From NCBI GenBank assembly GCA_937890745.1, contig CALADH010000061.1:1-64000 (forward strand): a stretch of DNA of 64,000 bases, given 5' to 3'. Numbering within the stretch: position 1 is the first letter of the stretch; each line of letters begins with the position of its first letter. The DNA comes from Scybalocola_A sp900557175. Its GTDB lineage: Bacteria; Bacillota; Clostridia; Lachnospirales; Lachnospiraceae. The notes beneath the pieces were generated by a model. The model ran no database searches. It saw only the letters and a program-made list of their open reading frames with translations, and was not told the origin of the DNA. The position numbers and the translations under genes are program-made. Of this stretch, positions 57,360 to 64,000 are shown piece by piece.

Positions 57360-58553
57360 ATGGACGAAAAGATTTTATTTACATCAGAATCTGTGACAGA
57401 AGGCCATCCGGACAAAATGTGCGATGCTATTTCCGATGCTATTCTTGATGCTTTAATGGAGAAAGATCCTATGAGCCGTGTTGCCTGCGAGACAGCGGCA
57501 ACAACAGGACTTGTGCTTGTCATGGGAGAGATTACAACAAATGCCTATGTGGATATTCAGAAGATTGTCCGCGACACAGTAAGAGAAATCGGCTACACAA
57601 GAGCAAAATATGGTTTTGACGCCGATACATGCGGCGTGATTGTTGCTTTGGACGAGCAGTCTAAAGACATTGCCATGGGTGTTGATAAGGCACTTGAGGC
57701 TAAGGAAAATAAGATGAGTGATGAAGAAATCGAAGCCATCGGTGCCGGCGATCAGGGTATGATGTTCGGCTATGCTTCCAATGAGACAGAGGAGTATATG
57801 CCTTACCCGATTATGCTTGCACATAAGCTGGCGCGTCAGCTGACAAAGGTTCGCAAGGACGGCACACTGCCTTACTTAAGACCGGACGGAAAGTCACAGG
57901 TGACTGTAGAGTACGATAAGGACGGACATCCGGTGCGCCTTGATGCTGTCGTATTATCAACACAGCATGATGAGAATGTGACACAGGAGCAGATTCACGA
58001 AGATATTAAGAAGTATGTGTTTGAGCCTGTACTTCCGAAGGAAATGGTTGATGCAGATACAAAGTTTTTCATCAATCCGACAGGCCGTTTCGTGATTGGC
58101 GGGCCTCACGGCGACAGTGGTCTTACAGGCCGTAAAATTATCGTTGATACTTATGGCGGTTACGCGCGTCACGGCGGTGGCGCATTCTCAGGAAAGGACT
58201 GCACAAAGGTAGACCGTTCCGCAGCTTACGCCGCAAGATATGTTGCTAAAAATATTGTTGCCGCAGGTCTTGCAGACAAGTGTGAAATCCAGTTATCCTA
58301 TGCCATTGGTGTGGCACAGCCGACATCTATCGGCGTTGATACATTCGGCACAGGAAAGCTTGAAGATACAAAGCTTGTAGAAATTGTCAGAGAAAATTTT
58401 GATTTAAGACCGGCAGGCATCATTAAAATGCTTGATTTGAGACGTCCGATTTATAAACAGACAGCAGCTTACGGTCATTTTGGCCGCAATGATGTCAGTC
58501 TTCCTTGGGAAAACATTGACAAGGCTGAAGAATTAAAGAAATATCTGGCATAA
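57360..58553 (+). CDS. metK: S-adenosylmethionine synthetase
   Basis: A 397-residue enzyme that makes SAM from methionine and ATP. The signature motifs are intact: TSESVTEGHPDKMCDAISDA at the N-terminus, GAGDQGMMFGYA (about residues 128-139) and the P-loop-like GGAFSGKDCTKVDRSAAY (about 272-289), with VAQPTSIGVDTFGTG downstream. ATG follows AAAGGAGAGATTACA. It is preceded by a SAM riboswitch, so it is regulated by its own product. Monocistronic. Confidence 0.97.
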   Translation: MDEKILFTSESVTEGHPDKMCDAISDAILDALMEKDPMSRVACETAATTGLVLVMGEITTNAYVDIQKIVRDTVREIGYTRAKYGFDADTCGVIVALDEQSKDIAMGVDKALEAKENKMSDEEIEAIGAGDQGMMFGYASNETEEYMPYPIMLAHKLARQLTKVRKDGTLPYLRPDGKSQVTVEYDKDGHPVRLDAVVLSTQHDENVTQEQIHEDIKKYVFEPVLPKEMVDADTKFFINPTGRFVIGGPHGDSGLTGRKIIVDTYGGYARHGGGAFSGKDCTKVDRSAAYAARYVAKNIVAAGLADKCEIQLSYAIGVAQPTSIGVDTFGTGKLEDTKLVEIVRENFDLRPAGIIKMLDLRRPIYKQTAAYGHFGRNDVSLPWENIDKAEELKKYLA

Positions 58554-58589
58554 GATGCCTGTACAAAAAACCGAATAATATTTTAGTCA

Positions 58590-58626
58590 AAGGCCGTGTG
58601 CGATATTTTTTCGTATGCGGCCTTCT
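58590..58626 (+). terminator. Terminator after metK
   Basis: AAGGCCG / CGGCCTT with a longer, G-U rich inner stem, followed by CTT. Confidence 0.72.
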
Positions 58627-58987
58627 TAAATGGTGGAATTTCAGAAAAATGTGATAAATATAGGATTGGAACTTATTGAACAAAATTTGACAGTTTACAA
58701 AAAATGTCAATTTTATAAAAACACATGGGCAAATCATACTAAAAAATGAAAATTTAGAAAATTTTCAGATATGTATAAACATCTAATTGGAAACTCTTAA
58801 AACATAGTAAATACCGGGAATAAATGGGGAAAATATATAAAAATAATGTTAAAACCGTGTTGAAAATGTATAAAATGTTGAAAACAAAAAACGAAAGACT
58901 GAAAAAATTTTGAATATTTACTAAAAACAAAAGCACATATAAGATATGGGATATAAATTAACTTTTATCACAGAAAGGGAGATCTTT
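58627..58987. other. AT-rich intergenic region between metK and the second sugar importer
   Basis: No coding region is supported. A perfect inverted repeat TGAAAATTT / AAATTTTCA lies at 58747-58767. A promoter candidate is TTTACT (58917-58922), a 17-base spacer and TAAGAT (58940-58945), 43 bases before the binding-protein start. Confidence 0.55.
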
Positions 58988-60367
58988 ATGAAAACAAAAC
59001 GTATCATGGCCTTACTATTGGCAGCAAGTATAGCAGTACTTGGGGGATGCAATTCAAGTGGAGCAGGTGAAAGTAAGAATAATGCTTCTGAAGGAAACAA
59101 TACATCAGGAGGAGAGGAGACAGTACTTACATTTACTTACAAGCAATCGGCGTCAAATGACCCACTGGAAGCATGGCTTAATGAAGAAAAAATTATTGAA
59201 AAATTTGAAGCCGAACATCCGGGATGTAAGATTGAACTGTCACCTATTTCATCTTCAGAGGGTGATTATGCGACATTGCTGGCATTACAGCTCTCATCAG
59301 AGAGCACAGCGCCGGATATTTTTATGGAGGATACTTACATGACAGCAACAGATGCGGCCAGTGGATATTTGGCATGTCTTGACGAGTATCTGAATGAATG
59401 GGAAGATTGGGATAAGTATCTTGACGGAACAAAAGCAGCTGTAAAAGGGACAGATGGAAAAATCTATGGTATTCCTGTATCTACAGACTCAAGAGGAATT
59501 TTCTATAATAAAAAGGTTTTAGAAAAAGCCGGATACAGCATTCCGTGGCAGCCGAAAAACTGGGCAGAAATTGTTGAGGCGGCACGCAAAATCGAAGAAA
59601 CACAGGAAGGTGTTTCAGGGCTTTCAATGATAGTAAGTACAAGCAGCGGCGAAGGTGTTTCAATGCAGACCTTTGAACAGCTTTTATATGGTACAGGAGA
59701 CCAGCTGTATAATGACGGAAAATGGCTTGTAAAGAGTCAGGGATTGTTAGATACATTTTCTTTTATCAGTGACGCATTTTCAGAAGGTGTGACAGTGGAT
59801 ATAGATACAGCGCTTTCAAAAGACACCCAGACTCAGAGAGACCTTGCAGATGGAAAACTGGGAATGGCATTTAATGTATGCACATTAGCAAGTTCATGGC
59901 TGCCTACAGGTGATTATCCTGTGGAAAATGTAGAAGATGTTATTGGCATGGCTGCGATGCCGACACAAAACGGCGGAGACCCTGCGACTGTAACAATGAG
60001 CGGCGGTTGGTCATGGGCTGTATCCAGTTATTGTGAAAACAAAGATTTGGCAGCAGAATTTTTGAAATTCTGCGGAAGTCAGGAAAATGCTACAGGAAGA
60101 AGTCTTTATGACGGACGTATGTCACCGAGAGTTGATTCCTTAGAGGTTGAGGAATATGGAAAACGTCCATATATTAATGAAATAACAAAGTACATGGAAA
60201 ATTCATTTGTACGTCCGAAAAACGAAAATTATGCAATGGTATCAACTCAGATTCAGACGATTGTTGAAGAAGTTGCAAGCGGCGCATTGACAGCAGAAGA
60301 AGCTATGAATGAATATGCGTCCCGTGTGACAGGAATTGTCGGAGAAGACAATGTAGAAGAAAAATAA
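58988..60367 (+). CDS. Sugar ABC transporter substrate-binding lipoprotein (second system)
   Basis: A 459-residue extracellular binding protein. The lipoprotein signal MKTKRIMALLLAASIAVLGG is followed by the lipidated Cys at residue 21 and an Asn/Ser/Gly-rich linker. The mature part has the type 1 sugar-binding fold (YGIPVSTDSRGIFYNKKVLEK in parts). ATG 58988 is chosen because AAAGGGAGATCTTT lies upstream and the signal peptide then begins properly. It is the first gene of an importer operon lacking an ATPase. It is not closely similar to the binding protein at 6957, so a different sugar is likely. Confidence 0.92.
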   Translation: MKTKRIMALLLAASIAVLGGCNSSGAGESKNNASEGNNTSGGEETVLTFTYKQSASNDPLEAWLNEEKIIEKFEAEHPGCKIELSPISSSEGDYATLLALQLSSESTAPDIFMEDTYMTATDAASGYLACLDEYLNEWEDWDKYLDGTKAAVKGTDGKIYGIPVSTDSRGIFYNKKVLEKAGYSIPWQPKNWAEIVEAARKIEETQEGVSGLSMIVSTSSGEGVSMQTFEQLLYGTGDQLYNDGKWLVKSQGLLDTFSFISDAFSEGVTVDIDTALSKDTQTQRDLADGKLGMAFNVCTLASSWLPTGDYPVENVEDVIGMAAMPTQNGGDPATVTMSGGWSWAVSSYCENKDLAAEFLKFCGSQENATGRSLYDGRMSPRVDSLEVEEYGKRPYINEITKYMENSFVRPKNENYAMVSTQIQTIVEEVASGALTAEEAMNEYASRVTGIVGEDNVEEK

Positions 60368-60374
60368 GATAAAA

Positions 60375-60413
60375 CAGGCTTTTGCACAGCGTATGGGTTC
60401 GTGCAAAAGCCTG
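60375..60413 (+). other. Intra-operon hairpin after the second binding protein
   Basis: A perfect 13-bp stem CAGGCTTTTGCAC / GTGCAAAAGCCTG without a T run, directly between the binding protein and first permease, as in the first sugar locus. Confidence 0.8.
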
Positions 60414-60429
60414 AATATGGAGAATGCTT

Positions 60430-61317
60430 ATGAAAAAAATGAAACCAACACGTCAGGAGAAAAAAGCAATTATTTATCTTTTGCCGGCAATCCTATTGCT
60501 GTTGTTCTTCTTTTTATGGCCAATCATATTAAGTTGTTTTTATTCGATGACGGATATGACGTTAAGTGGGACAAAAGCTCAAAATTACAATTTTGTAGGG
60601 TTTTCTAATTTCACGAGATTATTTTCAGACCCTCTTTTTAAAACAAGCTTTATGAATACGGTTATTTTCCTTGTTTTTTCGGCAATTATAGGACAGCTTG
60701 TGCTTGGATTTATTATTGCCTTTTTAATGAAGGAAAAAAGAAAGGGCTTCAGAAGCTTTACAGGAATGTCTGTGTTAATCGGTTGGATTATGCCGGAGGT
60801 CGTTGTAGCGCTGTGCTGGGTAGCATTTTTTGCAAAAGACGGCACACTGAATGTGATTTTAAACAATACGGGAATTTTGAGCGAGCCGTTGTCATGGCTG
60901 TACAAATTTCCGATGATGACAACAATTGTTGCAAATATTTGGCACGGTACGGCATTTTCTATGATGCAGTTTCAGGCGGCACTTGATGATATTTCGGGAG
61001 AGGTTGAAGAATCGGCCGAATTGGATGGTGCATCCGGCATAAAAAAGATGTTTTATATTACAATACCGCTTGTAAAGAATACGATTATGACATGTATGAG
61101 TTTAATTACGTTAAAAACATTATCTGTATTCGGCTTAATCTATGCAATGACCGGCGGCGGCCCGGGAACAAAAACAACAACGTTATCTATTTATATGTAT
61201 AAGCAGGCATTCGGAAGCTATCAGATGGGATACGGAACAGCCATTGCCCTGATTATGCTTGTGATAGGTATTATATTTAGCTGTATTTATATGAAATTGT
61301 CAAAAACAAAGTTGTAG
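60430..61317 (+). CDS. Sugar ABC transporter permease, MalF-type (second system)
   Basis: A 295-residue permease with about six membrane segments. The EAA loop is SAELDGASGIKKMFYITIPL (about residues 196-215) and the following TGGGPGTKTTTLSIYMYKQ is typical of CUT1 sugar permeases. ATG 60430 is preferred to 60424 because the upstream GGAGA then has correct spacing. The MalG-type partner follows after 12 bases. The system resembles importers of oligosaccharides in gut Firmicutes. Confidence 0.93.
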   Translation: MKKMKPTRQEKKAIIYLLPAILLLLFFFLWPIILSCFYSMTDMTLSGTKAQNYNFVGFSNFTRLFSDPLFKTSFMNTVIFLVFSAIIGQLVLGFIIAFLMKEKRKGFRSFTGMSVLIGWIMPEVVVALCWVAFFAKDGTLNVILNNTGILSEPLSWLYKFPMMTTIVANIWHGTAFSMMQFQAALDDISGEVEESAELDGASGIKKMFYITIPLVKNTIMTCMSLITLKTLSVFGLIYAMTGGGPGTKTTTLSIYMYKQAFGSYQMGYGTAIALIMLVIGIIFSCIYMKLSKTKL

Positions 61318-61329
61318 GTGGGATAAAAT

Positions 61330-62154
61330 ATGAAGAAAAAAAAGAGAGTTGTTTTTATACAATACATAATATTGGGAATTATCGCTGTCATATTTATTGT
61401 TCCGATGCTTTGGCTGTTTTTGGCATCAATCAATCCGTCTGCAAGTGCAGGAATTTCTCTGCCGAAGAATCCGACATTGGATAATTATTTGGCGGTATTT
61501 ACGAATAAGGATAACTTACGGGGATTTGCAAATAGTTTTTACATGTCTATTTTGACATCGGTTGTTACGGTGATTGTTTCTATGCTGGCTGCCTATCCGC
61601 TGTCCAGATATAAACTTAGAGGAAAAGCAAAATTTTTATATATTATTTTGTTTATGACATCTCTGCCGATTAATGCCATATTAGTACCGGTGTTTAAAAT
61701 GTTTATCACATTAAATATGCAGGATAATCTTGTGAGCATCGCCCTTTTTATGGCAGCGACAAATCTTCCGTACGGTATATGGATGACAAAGAATTTTATG
61801 GATTCTGTTCCGGTAACACTGGAGGAGGCTGCGAAGGTTGACGGTGCGGGTGCTTCGGCTGTCTTGAGAAGGGTTATTATGCCATTAATGAAACCGGGTA
61901 TTTTTACAGTATTGATTTATGTTTTTACAGGTGTGTGGGGCAATTTCTTCACGCCGTTTATTTTACTGCAGTCATCGACAAAATATCCGGCAGCCGTAAG
62001 AATTTACCAATATTTTCAGGATGGCGGTATGATTGAATATGGGCGTTTGGCAGCTTATTCGGTCATTTACATGATGCCTTGCGTTGTTTTATATATGTTC
62101 GCACAGAAATTCATGTCGAAAGGCTTTGCGATGGGAGGTGCCGATAAGGGATGA
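61330..62154 (+). CDS. Sugar ABC transporter permease, MalG-type (second system)
   Basis: A 274-residue permease with about six membrane segments and EAA motif EEAAKVDGAGASAVLRRVIM (about residues 168-187). It ends FMSKGFAMGGADKG. It forms the heterodimeric channel with the product at 60430. Its stop overlaps the start of the metallo-beta-lactamase-fold gene (ATGATGA), so translation is coupled and the MBL protein belongs to this operon. Confidence 0.93.
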   Translation: MKKKKRVVFIQYIILGIIAVIFIVPMLWLFLASINPSASAGISLPKNPTLDNYLAVFTNKDNLRGFANSFYMSILTSVVTVIVSMLAAYPLSRYKLRGKAKFLYIILFMTSLPINAILVPVFKMFITLNMQDNLVSIALFMAATNLPYGIWMTKNFMDSVPVTLEEAAKVDGAGASAVLRRVIMPLMKPGIFTVLIYVFTGVWGNFFTPFILLQSSTKYPAAVRIYQYFQDGGMIEYGRLAAYSVIYMMPCVVLYMFAQKFMSKGFAMGGADKG

Positions 62155-63332
62155 TGAATACCGATGATTTTTTATTAAACTGTAAAACTTGTGAGAATAT
62201 TAAAAAATATTGCAATAGTATGAAATGCACAATATATCTTATAGAAAATGTAGAAAAAATTGTGTTTGATACTTATATTCAGCAGGCACTGCAGATTTAT
62301 GGAAAACCTTATGATTTCAGAGAAATAAGAGATAATAGTTTTTATACCTTTTTTTACGAAGATACAGAGCTTCATACCTATTATACGGGGCATGATAGAA
62401 AAATTCATATTATTATTGATGAGAATGCTGTAAAATATGAGCGGTCAGTTTCGAGAAATGGATGCTGTGAAACGGAACTTTATCAATTTGAATTAGATTA
62501 CAGAAGAATTGACTGTGGTATGTGTTATATTGTAAAATGCAATGACGGAACATTTTTTATAGTTGACAGTGCACATATGTTTTCTGAAAATGATCATATA
62601 AGACTTCATAATTTTCTTCGTAAACATACGAAGAATGAAAAAGATATTGTTATTTCCGGTTGGTTTTTATCTCATGGACATCAGGATCATATTGTAAAAT
62701 TTATGGATTTTATCGAAGCTGGATTTGATGATGTAAAAATTCAGAAGGTTTATTACAATTTTCCTTCTATATCTGTGGCAGGGGCAGAACAGTGGAAGAC
62801 AGATGATAAAGTGACAATGCAGGAATTTTGGCAGTTAATGGAGAAGCATACAGAATTTGATAAGATTTATTTACATACAGGTCAAAGATTTTGTGTCAGT
62901 AATCTGCAATTTACGGTATTGTCAACTCATGAAGACTTGTGTTCCCGTCCGTTAGAGTGTTATAATGACTCATCGACAGTACTAATGATGGAGGCAGAAG
63001 AAAACAAGGTTATTTTTTTGGGAGATGCCAATTATTTTGCGTGTTCTGAAATGATAGCAAGATATGGAAAATATTTAAAATCTGATATTGTGCAGGTGGC
63101 TCATCATGGCTTTAATGGGGCAAATGCAGGAGTTTATTATATGATAGAGGCTGCTACAGCTTTATATGCAACTGAAAGAAAGGTTTTTGAAAAGATATTA
63201 TTTTCAGAAGCGAATAAAACTGTGATGTATCTTTCGAAAGAATATTTTATTGCAGGTGACGGTACTGTGAAAATGAAAATGCCGTATAGAGCAGGAGAAG
63301 CTGTCTGCAGCGAAAAAGAAATAGGCTTATAA
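62151..63332 (+). CDS. Metallo-beta-lactamase-fold protein in a sugar importer operon
   Basis: A 393-residue protein. The N-terminal 120 residues do not resemble a named domain to me. The C-terminal part is an MBL fold: the metal motif SGWFLSHGHQDHIVKFMDF (about residues 167-185), a later Asp in IFLGDANYFACSE and His in VQVAHHGFNGANAGVY. This layout recalls the ComEC-type MBL domain rather than beta-lactamases. Hydrolysis of a phosphate or ester linkage is plausible; the substrate is unknown. Codon use is more A/T-rich than in most neighbours. It overlaps the permease stop by four bases. Confidence 0.8.
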   Translation: MMNTDDFLLNCKTCENIKKYCNSMKCTIYLIENVEKIVFDTYIQQALQIYGKPYDFREIRDNSFYTFFYEDTELHTYYTGHDRKIHIIIDENAVKYERSVSRNGCCETELYQFELDYRRIDCGMCYIVKCNDGTFFIVDSAHMFSENDHIRLHNFLRKHTKNEKDIVISGWFLSHGHQDHIVKFMDFIEAGFDDVKIQKVYYNFPSISVAGAEQWKTDDKVTMQEFWQLMEKHTEFDKIYLHTGQRFCVSNLQFTVLSTHEDLCSRPLECYNDSSTVLMMEAEENKVIFLGDANYFACSEMIARYGKYLKSDIVQVAHHGFNGANAGVYYMIEAATALYATERKVFEKILFSEANKTVMYLSKEYFIAGDGTVKMKMPYRAGEAVCSEKEIGL

Positions 63333-63382
63333 TTCTATATGGCAGAATTTGGATTAAAGATCGGCAGAAAGAGGGGACAAGT

Positions 63383-64000
63383 ATGAAAAAGATTAATAAA
63401 TCCGAGAAGGTTGTTGTTATAAAAGTGATTATGTTCTACTCGATTATTTGTCTCCTTTTATTTGCGGCGTTATCTTTGGCTTTTTACGCACTAACATGTC
63501 AATTGATTTCTTCGGAGGAAAAAAATGCCCGGAAGAAGTTGGAAAATGAGGTGCAGGAAGTTTATACATCTATGGAAAATCAAATTAAGCGGGCAAATAC
63601 AGTTTGCTATTCTTTGATTCAAAATGAGAATTTTAATTATATTATCAATAATCCATCGGGAAATCAGCTGACAAATGCGATTAGTAAACTTGGAAGACAG
63701 ATTAATATAGAGGCCGTAAGTGATGGTTTTATTGAAGATATCATTATACATTTCAATTCGGGTGAGGGGATTGATGTAGGTTTAGTTGGTCGTGTTGATA
63801 AAATTTTTGGGGAAAGCCCTGAATTATGGGAAAGATATTTTAATGGTAAGGAATATACTGGTGGAAAAATAGAATGTACGAGTGACGGCGATTTGTGTTT
63901 TGTTCAGACGTATCCTGTTACGCAGCGTGAGGAAGGTGTGAGAAGTACATTTGTTATTAAGTTCAGAAAAAATATGCTTTCCAATTTATCGTCAGGCCTT
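63383..64000 (+). CDS. Membrane sensor protein, N-terminal part (partial at window edge)
   Basis: An open frame of 206 codons runs off the right edge. ATG 63383 follows AGAGGGGACAAGT. A short basic N-terminus precedes a membrane helix (VVVIKVIMFYSIICLLLF and on, residues 12-42). An extracellular, Cache-like sensor region with a coiled start (about 45-206) follows. This is the usual beginning of YesM-type histidine kinases or of AraC-type regulators with a membrane sensor, both common beside CUT1 sugar importers. The output domain lies outside the window, so the class cannot be settled. Confidence 0.72.
   Translation, partial: MKKINKSEKVVVIKVIMFYSIICLLLFAALSLAFYALTCQLISSEEKNARKKLENEVQEVYTSMENQIKRANTVCYSLIQNENFNYIINNPSGNQLTNAISKLGRQINIEAVSDGFIEDIIIHFNSGEGIDVGLVGRVDKIFGESPELWERYFNGKEYTGGKIECTSDGDLCFVQTYPVTQREEGVRSTFVIKFRKNMLSNLSSGL

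Overview
The window looks like chromosomal DNA of an anaerobic gut-type Firmicute, most probably a Lachnospiraceae member (Clostridia). The evidence is gene content and signals: GGAGG ribosome-binding sites, near-consensus TTGACA/TATAAT promoters, a radical-SAM NrdG2-type activase, an anaerobic sulfatase maturase, a FeoA-FeoA-FeoB cluster with its small Cys-rich partner, DUF3793/DUF2325 genes, tandem CBS-type family II pyrophosphatases, and importer operons of the CUT1 type. I cannot name a genus. No insertion sequence, prophage or CRISPR array was found.

Layout. 1-0.2 kb: 3' end of a 23S rRNA and tRNA-Asn, with no 5S gene between them. 0.4-5 kb: AI-2E family permease, an amidohydrolase of the MTA/SAH deaminase type, tRNA-Gly(CCC), and on the minus strand tRNA-fMet, tRNA-Thr(CGT) and tadA, then a radical-SAM activase. 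5.1-5.7 kb: a promoter-driven cobalamin riboswitch with its own terminator and no B12 gene behind it. It is followed instead by a compact stem-loop RNA with a C-rich loop and a second terminator. 5.7-21 kb: a LacI-regulated sugar locus with a binding protein, two permeases, a GH65 disaccharide phosphorylase and beta-phosphoglucomutase. Further on are three Gfo/Idh/MocA oxidoreductases, a TIM-barrel isomerase, a YdjC/ChbG deacetylase and two metallo-beta-lactamase genes, both frameshifted. 21-25.8 kb: an iron regulon (DUF3793, DUF2325, a DtxR/MntR-type repressor, feoA, feoA, feoB and a small FeoB partner), with three GTTAG-type inverted repeats at its promoters. 26-33.5 kb: esterase-like hydrolase, FabF, ROK glucokinase, AMP-forming acyl ligase, SPFH protein with a ribbon-helix-helix partner, and a SpoU methyltransferase. 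33.7-43.4 kb: PucR regulator, sulfatase, sulfatase maturase and TauE exporter, then two MFS transporters and a PepX-type peptidase. 43.5-58.6 kb: mostly housekeeping genes: galM, endonuclease IV, a sulfhydrylase/lyase, two pyrophosphatases, a flavin reductase-like protein, dinB, a shikimate kinase-like protein, YfhO, murA, and metK behind a SAM riboswitch. 59-64 kb: a second sugar ABC importer, a large metallo-beta-lactamase-fold protein, and the start of a membrane sensor cut by the window edge.

How it works together. Both importers lack an ATPase gene, so both presumably use a shared MsmX-type ATPase. In the first locus, import of a glucoside, phosphorolysis by GH65 to beta-glucose 1-phosphate and conversion by PgmB to glucose 6-phosphate form one route. 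The oxidoreductases and isomerase suggest a second, oxidative route for sugar or glycoside. In the sulfatase locus none of the proteins has a signal peptide, so desulfation is probably cytoplasmic with TauE exporting the released sulfur oxyanion.

The points most worth following are the cobalamin riboswitch that appears to control a small RNA, the mixed phosphorolytic/oxidative sugar locus with two broken MBL genes, the iron-box-controlled DUF3793/DUF2325 pair, and the SPFH-RHH operon with a tandem operator. Coordinates of starts were chosen from ribosome-binding-site spacing where several starts were possible.
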